A program made the translations under genes and the position numbers. 64,000 bases of DNA, taken from positions 96,236,260 through 96,300,259 of the forward strand of contig OX328125.1 of assembly GCA_946811695.1 (NCBI GenBank), read 5' to 3'. Source of the DNA: Gonocerus acuteangulatus (Eukaryota; Arthropoda; Insecta; Hemiptera; Coreidae). Below, one piece after another: positions 10,153-20,523 of this stretch (the stretch's first letter is position 1; every line of letters starts with the position of its first letter). A model generated the notes under the pieces. It was not told the DNA's origin and made no database searches. It worked only from the letters and a program-made list of their open reading frames with translations.

Positions 10153-11125
10153 TCTTGGAAATCCATATCTCTAACATTAAATTGTTTTTCCTATTTTTCT
10201 TAACTTGTTTTATTTTCAAATACATTATCCAACAATAAGCAATTAAAAAATAACAAGGAATAAAAAACAGACAAAAAGAACAGTTCGAATAAGCGAAATC
10301 AATTACTTTAAAGTTTTAAGCTCTTATTTCTCCGATTGACATCCCCTAATCAAAACTGTCATTAGAACCTGTTTTGTAGAGCATTTAATAAGCTTTCTAA
10401 TGGTATTCTTCCGTTTACCAAGATTCTCAACCTTTTTCGAGATATTAAGGAAAGTACACAAAGTTACCAAAACTTTTTATGTCTGTTAACAAAATATTTT
10501 ATTCTAACCCTTCCTAAACTCCAAACGTAACGAAAATTTCAACATATTAGTTTTAATGAAAGTAGAACATGCAGAAAATGTTTCAACTGAATCCCATGAT
10601 TCTAAGTACCAAAATCAAAGACAAAGAACCCTCCCTAGGAAGGACGCTAGGCAGTTGAAAAGCTATATATCTTGGAAATCCATATCTCTAACATTAAATT
10701 CTTTTTCTTATTTTTCTTAACCTGTTTTATTTTCAAATACATTATCCAACAATAAGCAATTAAAAAATAACAAGAAATAAAAATCAGACAAAAAGAACAG
10801 TTCGAATAAGCGAAATCAATTACTTTAAAGTTTTAAGCTCTTATTTCTCCGATTGACATCCCCTAATCAAAACTGTCATTAGAACCTGTTTTGTAGAGCA
10901 TTTAATAAGCTTTCTAATGGTATTCTTCCGTTTACCAAGATTCTCAACCTTTTTCGAGATATTAAGGAAAGTAAACAAAGTTACTAAAACTTTTTATGTC
11001 TGTTAATAAAATATTTTATTCTAACCCTTCCTTAACTCCAAACGTAACCAAAATTTCAAAATATTAGTTTTGATGAAAGTAGAACATGCAGAAAATGTTT
11101 CAACTGAATCCCATGATTCTAAGTA
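10153..11125. repeat. 517-bp tandem duplication inside H1
   Basis: Both units start TCTTGGAAATCCATATCTC (10153 and 10670) and stay nearly identical for about 450 bp to CATGATTCTAAGTACC. The remaining ~65 bp of the first unit has no counterpart in the second. The junction is at CTATATATCTTGG. Confidence 0.9.
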
Positions 11126-11435
11126 CCCAAACCAAAAACGGTATTCAAAAAATATTTTTCCAATTTTCTCGAAAACGGTTAAAGCTATCGCCTTGAAAAT
11201 GGTTTCATTCGTTTTCCTAGCCCAGGAATCATATAAAACGAGTACTTAGAAGCTTATGAACTCAAAAACGTAAGCGTTACGATTTTTTTTGCGCGGATTT
11301 CGCCCCAAACGCCATCTTCCAGTAGGCGGATTTTGCTGGTTAACGAACTTGACCTTTCAAATTGGACGAAGGAATTTTGTACCAAATTTCATCAAAATCG
11401 GACCATTCGTCTTCTATCTAGAGAGCGAACAGACA

Positions 11436-11458
11436 AATATATATATATATATAAATAA

Positions 11459-11505
<47 letters not shown>
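11436..11505. repeat. (AT)n tract of H1 copy b
   Basis: TA repeats with a short AAATAAATAAAT interruption near 11451-11463. It sits at the same position as the tract in H1 copy c (45479-45524). Confidence 0.95.
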
Positions 11506-11507
<2 letters not shown>

Positions 11508-11647
11508 AATTTGAACCACCGTTATTTTCGGTCTCTAGGGGTTCTGAAACGCGGAATTTTCTAGTCGGCACTTCCGGATTGTTTCATTGTATCAACCCTA
11601 TAAGCGGGGTTCCTCCCTATGGGGGAGGGAGGAACCGCGCTAAAAGG

Positions 11648-11955
11648 TGATATTCGGAAGATTACTGAAGGCAGTATTCTGCTGGATATTGAAGCTAGTA
11701 TTAGGAAGGATATCGAAGATGGTATTTGGAAGGGCATTGAAGGAGGTATTAGGAAGGGTATAAACGGTGGTATTAGGAAGTTTATAGACGGTGGTAAAAA
11801 GAAGGGTTTAGAAGGTGGTATTAGGAAGAGTATTGAAGGTGGTATTAGGAAGGACATTGAAGAGGGTATTAGGAAGGGTATAGACGGTCGTAAAAGGAAG
11901 GGTATAGAAGGTTTTTGAAGGTGGTATTAGGAAGGATATTGAAGGTGGTATTATG
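11648..11955. repeat. 24-bp minisatellite
   Basis: About 12 degenerate units around GGTATTAGGAAGGGTATTGA plus AGGT, starting 3 bp after the H1 3' end. Because the period is a multiple of three, the plus strand stays open (11619-11918) and encodes degenerate GIRKGIEG octapeptides. There is no credible start or upstream exon, since the frame begins inside the H1 hairpin. I treat it as a minisatellite, not a gene. Confidence 0.85.
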
Positions 11956-12505
11956 TCAGTTGAAATGCTTCCAGAAAGGCCTGCACCTGATGTTGCTCCA
12001 GTAGGGGCTCGGTATAATGACGTCATGAATTGACGATATTTGGAATTGCGTGCATGATTTTTAAATGTTCAGAAAAAAACTAGATATAAATATTCAATAT
12101 TCTTCATGCGATTCAAAAAAAAAAAAAAAGAAAAGAAAAAAAAAACAGTTGTGGGTGCATGACCAACTGTCATCAAAAATTAACCATCACATGTATGTTC
12201 AATTGGTACAAAAAAAGTTGATTAATTTTCAAGTTGATTTCTGTAAAATTTGAGAACCAAAAAGTAAAATCTATCTGAATAATGCTCTTATATATTCCGG
12301 CCGCCTGAATAGTCTTAACTGACAGACCGGCCGGAAAATACAGGGCGTCCCGCATTGAGGTGTCATAACTTTAGGGGTTTATTCTGCAAATCATTTGTAG
12401 TTCAGGGGCGCAAAAATGAACGTTCTATCTGAAAATGTAGAGGAGCTACTCAAACTTTTGTCTTTCTAAAAACTACTGGCTTTTTTTTTATAGAAAAATG
12501 GCTTT
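11956..12505. other. unassigned sequence
   Basis: Contains an A-rich run (12115-12147). No gene or repeat family recognised. Confidence 0.4.
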
Positions 12506-12597
12506 TTTATAGGTCCAGGCCTGCCTGACCGTGTGTAGGTTACTTTAACGTCGGTGATAAACGGGTACCAATATTTCAACGTAGCTAGGCCGTTGGC
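12506..12597 (-). mobile_element. 5S-derived SINE fragment (d)
   Basis: Read on the minus strand it starts GCCAACGGCC, the 5' end of the 5S-like head, and continues through eroded AACGTCGG-type box A sequence. The poly(A)-side tail is missing. It is more diverged than the copies at 18174 and 29235. Confidence 0.6.
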
Positions 12598-12704
12598 ATG
12601 AAAAGGCTTTATCAATAATACAATTGCTGAAGATAAAAATATGCTATACCACATAAAGAAAAATGCCCGATGTGCTATAAAATTGATGAAGATATACAAA
12701 AAAA

Positions 12705-13070
12705 GTCTTTCGGCTGCCCGAATAATGACATTCCTCAATAATAAATAATTAGGTTCGACCGAATATTTGAAGAGATTTATGTCTTTCGGCTGCCCGAATA
12801 ATGACATTCCTCAATAATAAATAATTAGGTTCGACCGAATATTTGAAGAGATTTATGTCTTTCGGCTGCCCGAATAATGACATTCCTCAATAATAAATAA
12901 TTAGGTTCGACCGAATATTTGAAGAGATTTATGTCTTTCGGCTGCCCGAATAATGACATTCCTCAATAATAAATAATTAGGTTCGACCGAATATTTGAAG
13001 AGATTTATGTCTTTCGGCTGCCCGAATAATGACATTCCTCAATAATAAATAATTAGGTTCGACCGAATAT
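12705..13070. repeat. 76-bp tandem array
   Basis: Units begin GTCTTTCGGCTGCCCGAATA at 12705, 12781, 12857, 12933 and 13009, the last about 62 bp long (4.8 units). The visible units are virtually identical, implying recent expansion. The 113-residue minus-strand frame at 12466-12807 overlaps the first unit and is not a gene. Confidence 0.95.
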
Positions 13071-13718
13071 TAGTTTATGAATTCCTGAGAGCCATTGAGG
13101 CAATGACTGACAGCTCGTAGATCTGAAGTTTCATTGGACTAGGAGCCATAAAGCCGATCAATGTGACAGCTGAGAAAGATATGTACTATCTATATTGGAT
13201 AATGTCAACAGAAATCGTGCTGGGCGGGAATGGCAGGGCTGTGACGTCATCTTGGCGGGAACATGACATCTAGCCTGTATCTAGAAGGCAGAGAGAATTA
13301 ATTGGCTAACCTAACCAATAAGAATCCATCTGGGAATTAGGACTTGGAGGATATCTCCTAATTAATTTCTTGTATTAGTATGTCTGACATAACTAATGAA
13401 TGAAATGACTTATAAATTAGTAATGCGTGTCTATTAAAATTCTGATCTAGTTGTTTTAAAGATCTAAACATTCTTCCAACAAGCGCTTAAGGGCAGAATT
13501 AGTTTCACAATTTCTATAGCCTGTTCAGTTTGACAACAAAAATTCGAGTACGCATGCGCGAAATTCTGTGGAAATATTCCTGACGGTTCCGCCATTTGCA
13601 AATCCCATTTCAAAGAAGAACACTATAAAAGCAGGTAATTTATGGTTTAAGACTAGGAAAGGCTTTGAGAGCTTAATCAATGGAAATGATATTTAAAAAT
13701 GTATCAATATACAGACAA
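13071..13718. other. unassigned sequence
   Basis: Balanced base composition near 13200-13290 but no coding signal. A CGCATGCGC-like palindrome lies near 13550. Confidence 0.4.
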
Positions 13719-13860
13719 ATAGTGGCTAATGCCTTAGTTTCCGATGCGGGAGATGGTGGGTTCGATTCCCATCGACGGCAGGAATTTTCTCATCTCACGG
13801 CTCGTTGGGAAAATGTCTTAAATGTCGGCGCTAACGGCCTAGATGTCGAAAAAAAAGACA
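13719..13860 (+). mobile_element. tRNA-headed SINE, family S1
   Basis: A-box-like AGTGGCTAATGCC, perfect B box GGTTCGATTCC, then the S1 body CAGGAATTTTCTCATCTCAC and the shared tail GTCGGCGCTAACGGCCTAGA ending in A-rich sequence. The first ~15 bases of the head are missing, and the body is shortened between GGGAAAAT and GTCGGCG compared with the copy at 36891. Confidence 0.8.
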
Positions 13861-13999
13861 AAGCTAAGGCTGTAAACGTTTTAAACTTCATAGTGATAAG
13901 ATAATTTTTACCGCCAATTTTGTGCACTGAATTTATAGTTTAAATTGTTTTCTTCCTTATCTTTGGCTATGTATTGATAAACATTTAACTCTATCTATG

Positions 14000-14145
14000 A
14001 GGGCCATTGGCTGTGAGTCCTTAGGCGTGTGCACTCCGTAAAGTCGTGGGTTCGATACCCACTATGGGAAAAATAAATAGCGTCAGCTCTATGTTGGCTA
14101 AAAAAGGCTAGTAACCTATATATAACCCGCCCTTATATTTTTTTT
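14000..14145 (+). mobile_element. tRNA-headed SINE, family S2
   Basis: A-box-like TTGGCTGTGAGTCC, B box GGGTTCGATACCCAC, then the S2 body (CAGCTCTATGTTGGCTAAAA, GGCTAGTAACCTATATATAA) and a T-rich end. The same family lies at 6535, 17871 and 53451. Confidence 0.75.
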
Positions 14146-14282
14146 GTCTTGGCGGAAGGTCGATAAATAATAGTCAAAATTCGAACTAGAAACTGCGAAC
14201 CTTCGGCCATCTAGCCCATGTCATAAATGTCTATGCTGGTCATGACGCGGCCATAACAACGAAATCTATGGCTGAGGCTATA

Positions 14283-14345
14283 ATTTATTATTTCATGTGC
14301 TCCTGAAGAGGCGTCAAAAAGACGTGAAACGTCCAGAGCATGTTA
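14283..14345 (+). ncRNA. hammerhead-ribozyme-like motif
   Basis: In order: a 5' strand CATGTGCTC, core CTGAAGA (matches CUGANGA), a hairpin of GGCGTC, AAAAA loop and GACGTG, then GAAA, then CGTC, then a 3' strand CAGAGCATG that pairs with CATG..CTC at the start. These are the conserved hammerhead blocks in the right order with stems I and II formed. Stem III is absent: GAAAC runs straight into GTC. The resulting ACGT is self-complementary, so a dimeric fold as in minimal hammerheads of Penelope-like elements is conceivable. Not tested; it may instead be a chance or decayed motif. Confidence 0.4.
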
Positions 14346-14820
14346 AATAAACGATTTTACTAGAATAGTGTGTAGTAAAAGAGTTTTGACATCATTCCAT
14401 AAGAAAATGCATATCTTTTAACCCATTACAAAATTCACAAAAACACCAATTAGATACAACTCTCCTGTCGTGTTGACATGAAAATGTCATAATTTTGAGT
14501 TGACTGGCGTTTTTAGAGCCGTATGACGTTAGCGTTACCCATGTTATATTTCTGGGCGTCTACATAGCTATATAACAAGGGAGGCTCAGAAATTTAACGG
14601 AGGTGTCGTCAACAGTCCTGTGACCGGAAATTGATTTTTTTTTTTGAGGGGGGTATTACTGACTTACTGACGAAATGATAATGTAATTATTTAAGTATAT
14701 GCAAAAAATGTACAATTTATTACAATACATGAAAAACTTGTTTTTAGTTATTTTCCAAAATAAATTTCCATGTTAAACATTATTCCCATTAGAAGCAAAT
14801 TATGCATAAACCTTTTTTTT
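14346..14820. other. unassigned sequence
   Basis: AT-rich. No recognised feature apart from short T runs. Confidence 0.4.
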
Positions 14821-14939
14821 GGTTACCGTAAAATGGGACACATTAGTACAGTGTGGTGAAATTGGTACAAACCTATGCTGCTAGGATATTTTCATTCAAC
14901 AGATACCAAAGGGTCAATCATTGCCCAAAGTGTGCGATC

Positions 14940-15787
14940 AGACAAATATATTCATAGATAGATAGATAGATAAAAAGCTGTATTTAAGTTTTAACTTTTT
15001 ACAGGGAGGCCACTTAATGTGCTTAAAATAATATAACTTTACATAAAAATTATAAAATATAATACTAGTTTTATAATGAAAAGTTTATACCTAAATAAAA
15101 AGAACAGAAGAAGAGAGAAAAACAAATATGTACATATTTATAATAATAATAAATAAATAATAATAATAAATAATAATAATAAGTCACACAAATTAAAATT
15201 AAAATAATTCAGTTTTGCAGAAACAGCCACAAAAAATTAATCGAATCTGATAAAAGCACGGATTCTGAGGGCATATAAAACGTAGGCGCAGAGGTTGTTC
15301 AGCTTCTCACGGTCTCTTACATCCAGTAATGCAACAAGGCTGTCTTCAGTGGTGTCCTCTGCTTGGAAATAGCTGCAGATGTAGTGTCGTCTAGTTTCCG
15401 TGTACATCGGACACCTGAGTAGGAAGTGACCAATATCCTCCTCTTCGTACAGGTTGCATATTGAGCATATCTCGTCACATTTAATCTTGTACAAGATTCC
15501 ATTAGTAAATATTCTCAGCTCCAACTTCCCGGCTAATCTCAGCTGAGACAAGATTCGAGCTTTGTAGAAGGTAGTTCTGAGTTGGAGGTATTTATCTACA
15601 CCCCAAAATGTCTTTAGCCTTCGGTAGATTGGACTGAAGGAGGATCCACACATCTTCTCTATATCTGCTTGGACGTGTCTATCAAGATATGCTTTGACCA
15701 GATATCCTTCTTTTTCTCTCAGAGCTGCGCTGTCCTGTCTCAGGAATAATTCCTCTTCCCCTACAAGCTGGAAGACAAATATATTCA
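14940..15787 (-). mobile_element. 5'-truncated LINE with 15-bp TSD
   Basis: Exact 15-bp repeats AGACAAATATATTCA at 14940-14954 and 15773-15787 bound an 818-bp insert. On the minus strand it holds ORF2 C-terminal coding, an AT-rich 3' UTR with TTA-rich runs, and a (TATC)n 3' terminus next to the TSD. This is the hallmark of target-primed reverse transcription with 5' truncation. Confidence 0.9.
15237..15772 (-). pseudogene. LINE ORF2 C-terminal fragment with CCHC finger
   Basis: An open frame of about 178 residues ends at the stop at 15237. It contains CSICNLYEEEDIGHFLLRC, a Cys-x2-Cys-x8-His-x4-Cys-type finger typical of the region after the reverse transcriptase in many non-LTR ORF2 proteins. 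The reverse transcriptase and endonuclease domains are lost by 5' truncation. The first residues of the longer open frame (to 15788) come from the target-site sequence, not from the element. The frame has no internal stop, so the insertion is fairly young. Confidence 0.75.
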
Positions 15788-16139
15788 ACCATGTATATGT
15801 TTATCTTCGGTCTCAAGCATATATCGACTTAAGCATATATCGACTTAAGCATATATAAGCAGTATAGGTTTGTACCTATTTCACCACATTCTACTAATGT
15901 GACCCCATTTTACGGCACATTTTTGCACTATTCATTCTTTTACTGGAAAACAATGCCACAGGTAGAGAGGCATATATCGACTTAAGCATATATCGACTTA
16001 AGCATATATCGACTTAAGCATATATAAGCAGTATAGGATTGTACCTATTTCACCACATTCTACTAATGTGACCCCATTTTACGGCACATTTTTGCACTAT
16101 TCATTCTTTTACTGGAAACCAATGCCACAGGTAGAGAGG

Positions 16140-16590
16140 CGCCTATACATCCAATCATGCGGTTCATTATTCAAATAATTTATAGAAAATATACACTAAA
16201 AATTTCATAAAATTTACACAAGTTTCAAAATAAATCACATGTATTTCATGTAGACATTGTATGTAGACATCATGTATTTCATAAAGTTTATCCATCACGA
16301 TATATAGAGAGATATAACCGAGGAATAAGAACCTTCTCCTGATCAGTCACGTATCTATGGGAAAAGCGTGACAAAGTGATCGTCCATCTTAAGGGATTTA
16401 TCGATCTTGCTGTGTTACGTGATGGCTGCGTAACCACTCTCAACGCACATATGGGAAAGTATTATATGGAGTTTCTTCAGTTAAAATATTTTGTATATGT
16501 TTTTAAAATATAATTTCAATATTCAAGACCAAAACGTCCACTAGTACTTGAAAAATTTATATTATGACGTTCGTACTTACTCAGCAATCC
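16140..16590. other. unassigned sequence
   Basis: Short local duplications of CATGTATTTCAT near 16240-16285. No gene seen. Confidence 0.4.
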
Positions 16591-17611
16591 AATATATATT
16601 TTGTTTAATGATTAAGCCGAGTGTTCATACAATATATATTTTGTTTAATGATTAAGTCGAGTGTTCATACAATATATATTTTGTTTAATGATTAAGCCAA
16701 GTTTTCATACAATATATATTTTGTTTAATGATTAAGTCGAGTGTTCATACAATATATATTTTGTTTAATGATTAAGTCGAGTGTTCATACAATATATATT
16801 TTGTTTAATGATTAAGTCGAGTGTTCATACAATATATATTTTGTTTAATGATTAAGCCGAGTGTTCATACAATATATATTTTGTTTAATGATTAAGCCGA
16901 GTGTTCATAGAATATATATTTTTTTTAATGATTAAGCCGAGTGATCATACAATATATATTTTGTTTAATGATTAAGTCGAGTGTTCATAGAATATATATT
17001 TTTTTTAATGATTAAGTCGAGTGTTCATACAATATATATTTTGTTTAATGATTAAGCCGAGTGTTCATACAATATATATTTTGTTTAATGATTAAGTCGA
17101 GTGTTCATACAATATGTATTTTGTTTAATGATTAAGTCGAGTGTTCATACAATGTATATTTTGTTTAATGATTAAGTCGAGTGTTCATACAATATATATT
17201 TTGTTTAATGATTAAGCCGAGTGTTCATAGAATATATATTTTGTTTAATGATTAAGTCGAGTGTTCATACAATATATATTTTTTTTAATGATTAAGTCGA
17301 GTGTTCATACAATATATATTTTGTTTAATGATTAAGCCGAGTGTTCATACAATATATATTATGTATTTTGTTTAATGATTAAGTCGAGTGTTCATACAAT
17401 GTATATTTTGTTTAATGATTAAGTCGAGTGTTCATACAATATATATTTTGTTTAATGATTAAGCCGAGTGTTCATAGAATATATATTTTGTTTAATGATT
17501 AAGTCGAGTGTTCATACAATATATATTTTTTTTAATGATTAAGTCGAGTGATCATACAATATATATTTTGTTTAATGATTAAGTCGAGTGTTCATACAAT
17601 ATATATTTTTC
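16591..17611. repeat. 40-bp satellite array, about 25 units
   Basis: Monomers read AATATATATTTTGTTTAATG then ATTAAGYCGAGTGTTCATAC, with a C/T variant at one position. One unit near 17351 carries a 7-bp insertion. Rare variants recur together at a 247-bp offset (for example AATGTATATT at 17151 and 17398), so a six-monomer block was duplicated as a unit. There are no unique spacers between monomers. Confidence 0.95.
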
Positions 17612-17870
17612 TAAGTGAAATTAATTGATTACAAAAGAGTTTTAGCATTTTTCGTAGGAATAGAGTTAACTCTAGAACTGAAAGTTAACGGATATTTCCA
17701 TGGTTACAGTGAATAAGTAGATAATTGTGAAAATATGCGAAAAGTGCATTATGGTTTTCTCCTCAGACTCATGGGTTGTGTAAATTAGTCACAGCCTTGA
17801 TCGTTAAGATTTATAATGACGTGTGTTTCTTGGTATCATGTAAAATAGTGCGTTTTCTCAGTTAATTCTC
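17612..17870. other. unassigned sequence
   Basis: Nothing recognised. Confidence 0.4.
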
Positions 17871-18075
17871 TGTTGTTTTTTTTACTTAAGTTTAATATCC
17901 ATTTATTATTGAAAACGAATTTTAGGATGGATCATCTATATTTTACCAACCTTTTCTAACCAGGATCGGGCTGATGATTTTTTCCGGAAAGAAAAGCTAC
18001 TGCTACCTGTAGTGGGAATCGATCCCGCGACCTTAGGCACAAGTGCATACGCCTTAACACTCACGGCCACCGGGC
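17871..18075 (-). mobile_element. tRNA-headed SINE, family S2
   Basis: On the minus strand: head with A-box-like CCGGTGGCCGTGAGTGTTAA, B-box-like CGGGATCGATTCCCAC, a body containing AAAGGTTGGTAAAATATAGA, and a tail AAAATTCGTTTTCAATAATA. It resembles 53451-53656. A 68-residue plus-strand frame crossing it is not a gene. Confidence 0.75.
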
Positions 18076-18159
18076 CTCCTAATTCACTATTAAAGAGCTG
18101 TCCTGAAAAGTGGAAGTTTTCACCTTACCAAGTTATTCCCTGTTACCATCGGTTTAATG

Positions 18160-18377
18160 CCATTGCCATTGTTTTGTTTTTTTCGTTTTTAACGCCGCAT
18201 CAACTATTTTTCTATTAGCGCCGTGCTATTTACAGATTGCCACCCTTTTATAATGCCAGCAGCACGTGGTCGGTCACCCATTCAGGTTCTGACCACGCCT
18301 GACGTTGCCTAACTTCGGTGATCTACGGGAACCGGTGGACTCAACGTGGCTATGGCCGTTGGCCCATTGCCATTGTT
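18160..18377 (-). mobile_element. 5S rRNA-derived SINE with 14-bp TSD (copy b)
   Basis: The element is 18174-18363, flanked by CCATTGCCATTGTT at 18160-18173 and 18364-18377. On the minus strand it begins exactly at a 5S rRNA-like start (GCCAACGGCCATAGCC) and carries box A-like AAGTTAGGCAACGTCAGGC. The 5S-like part ends near GTGCTGCTGGC, then comes a body with AAAAGGGTGGCAATCTG and the shared tail GGCGCTAATAG plus GATGCGGCG and poly(A). This is a class-3 (5S-headed) SINE. The A-tail includes a G interruption. Confidence 0.85.
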
Positions 18378-18507
18378 ATTATTACTTATTATTACCTAAA
18401 CTCCAGTTTATTAATTTTGACTGGGTAGTTGATTTATTCATTTATATTTTCCTACATCATTGAAGCCCGAGAAAATCAGAGGAAATGTCATGAAGCATAA
18501 TAAATAA

Positions 18508-18518
<11 letters not shown>
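18378..18518. other. unassigned sequence
   Basis: TTATTA-rich run, then plain sequence leading into the (AT)n tract. Confidence 0.4.

Positions 18519-18567
<49 letters not shown>
18519..18567. repeat. (AT)n microsatellite
   Basis: About 49 bp of TA dinucleotides. No H1 or H2 flanks recognised. Confidence 0.95.
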
Positions 18568-18570
<3 letters not shown>

Positions 18571-19617
18571 AATGATTTATTCCAAAATTTACAAAGCTAC
18601 ATAGTGAGCTATATTTGTAGGTATTAAAAATGGTATACAAAATCAGCAATTTATGGTATACTGTTTTTAAAAAATTGGGTTAATTGATGAAAGAATGCAT
18701 TAATAAATTTCATCGATTTTTATTACAATAAACCGTTGAGAAAGGCGGAATTACGCGTGAACTGAGAAAGGGAAATTTTACCTTCTGATTGGACATTTTT
18801 AATTCCGTTTAATGGACTAAATTTTGCATGAAATACTAGAAAATCTGGATATTTCTCGTTTACGATCAATGAAAGCATTGCGAGCTCAGACAAGGTATAT
18901 AGTGTAAACGTTTTGTAGATACATAGCCAAAAATGTTAAAGCTGATAAGGATGTAAAGGAAAACCTGATATGGGATTAAATGGTTTTTAAATGTCTTGAA
19001 TTTAAAGACCATTTATCTCCATACTAAAATATAAATGACCCTTCATATTAAAATGGAATGAAAAGAAGGTAGATAGTGTAGTAAAAAAGGATTGGAAACC
19101 TCCATGATAAGGTTAAAACAGAGTGAATTTTCTCACGGCCACGACTTTTTCACTACAATTACTATTTCATCAGATTCTACTTTGTGTTGTTTTTAACTTG
19201 AACATATTTGGGTCACCCAAAGCTTTGCTGACTCCCAGCCACTTTTATGACCAAAGAAATAATTCTATACATTTCGTGACTAAACCCCGTACAAACAGCC
19301 GGTTTCACAATTTCAAAGTCTCAGATTATTTACGTGTTCTAAACATGTCATTTGATATGGCTTCTGGAACTAAGATAATCAACAAGGTGTACTTGAAACA
19401 ACATTTCCGACATTGACACTTCAAATCTGAAGCAATTTTGAATACATAATCGCCGATTTGATGGACGCTAATGGACTCAAGATCAAGATAAAACCGCAAC
19501 ATTTACATCAAGCTTATTGGAAATCATTATGTCATTGGAGATTTCTGAGTAATTTTGCATAGCATAAACATATTTAAATCAAAATACCTTTACTTTTATT
19601 CCTTTCCTGTGAATAGT
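18568..19617. other. unassigned sequence
   Basis: A 97-residue open frame at 19123-19416 (plus) has no recognisable domain. Nothing else identified. Confidence 0.35.
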
Positions 19618-19650
19618 TATGCTGCTCCTGCGTGACAGACTTTTAGTTTA
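19618..19650 (-). mobile_element. H2 element 5'-end fragment
   Basis: Reads GTCTGTCACGCAGGAGCAGC on the minus strand, matching the H2 5' end at 37245 and 47651. The rest of the element is not recognisable. Confidence 0.5.
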
Positions 19651-20523
19651 GTCTCAGCCAGGGATGGTGGAAGATTTATCCCTCATGAGCCACCTCTTGG
19701 ACTGTATTTACTCATTTATTAATTATGAAACCAGAAGTATTTAACGTTATAGTGGTAAGGCCCTGAAGAGCAACCAGACATTCGTTCAACATGTAGGGCA
19801 GAAAATGAAGGGTTTGGCCCGGGATTAATTGTGTATTTATTATTATTAGGGACCGGATATTTAGATTTTCACCTGTTTTGTTAATTTCTGCTATACATGA
19901 TAATGATCGGGTTTTTATATGAAAAAAAGTATCATTCATGCAAATTTGGAAGAACCTAAAAAAACCTATTCAGGATGATATCACCTAAAATGACCTGAAT
20001 AACGATTGAATGACCTAGACAGACCTAATAATTAATAATAGAAAATACAATTCAATTAACCCATTTCCTCCATCAAACAAATTTTCTTAAAAGCATCTTC
20101 CCAGGACCAGACGTTCAGGGACATTTTACTAGGAGTGTCGATTCCACCAGAACCCATTTTAACACGCTGGGAAAATAATATAAACAGTTGTTGACGCTTT
20201 GGATATGAATGAAGCTTCGATGGTCCTCCAGAGCAACGAGATCCGTGGTACACTCGCATTCCTAAGAGCACATTTCTCAGATCTTCCAAATCTCATTGGA
20301 AAATTGGAATCGTCAACACTGAAGGTGCGATGAAATACTCAAGACTGTGACGTCAAGGGGCGCATCTTTATATTTCTCCGCTTTTAAGACAGTTCTCTAA
20401 GACAACAGAAAGAATTTAACCGTTGAAAAGCTGGGCACCTATACGGGAGTTTACTCTAACAAGGGGTAATATCTATTTTAGTTTCATATTTTTCCTTTTA
20501 AATTTTTCCAAGATTTAATTATT
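19651..20523. other. unassigned sequence
   Basis: Contains several variants of AAAACCTATT / ATGACCTA near 19955-20035, echoed at 21360-21540. Minus-strand frames at 19712-19939 and 20056-20289 have no recognisable domains. Confidence 0.35.

Larger units (their letters stand above)
9893..11645 (+). mobile_element. Helentron/HINE-like element H1, complete copy (b) with internal duplication
   Basis: The 5' end starts TCCGTCTCGCAGGAC and a few bases on reads CATCTTAGCGCGGTTCC. The 3' end is a hairpin whose descending arm reads GGAACCGCGCTAAAA, the reverse complement of that 5' motif. Between them lie an AT-rich body, the block CAAAATCGGACCATTCG with GAGAGCGAACAGACAAAT, a long (AT)n tract (11436-11505) and the TCGGCACTTCCGGATTG block. 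A 517-bp segment is tandemly duplicated (10153-10669 and 10670-11125). Without the duplication the length is about 1.24 kb, equal to the copy at 44428-45664. No Rep/helicase gene is present, so it is non-autonomous. Confidence 0.7.
14821..16139. mobile_element. inverted-repeat DNA transposon relic, interrupted by a LINE
   Basis: The left end (14821-14880) reads ACCGTAAAATGGGACACATT and so on to GGTACAAACCTATGCTGC. The right end carries the inverse twice, with CCCCATTTTACGGCAC at about 15910-15920 and 16073-16090. Each right copy is preceded by 16-bp units (AAGCATATATCGACTT). The right end is therefore duplicated (about 15813-15972 and 15973-16139). No transposase is visible; the interior has been replaced or split by the LINE at 14955-15772. 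Confidence 0.65.

Noticed and set aside
11619..11918. Repeat-protein gene of 99 residues
   Set aside because: The frame starts inside the H1 terminal hairpin and is otherwise a 24-bp minisatellite; openness follows from a period divisible by three.
12466..12807. 113-residue minus-strand gene
   Set aside because: Runs through a 76-bp tandem unit and the 5S-SINE fragment.
16591..17611. CRISPR array
   Set aside because: 40-bp units are contiguous with no unique spacers, no cas genes, and the sequence is clearly animal.
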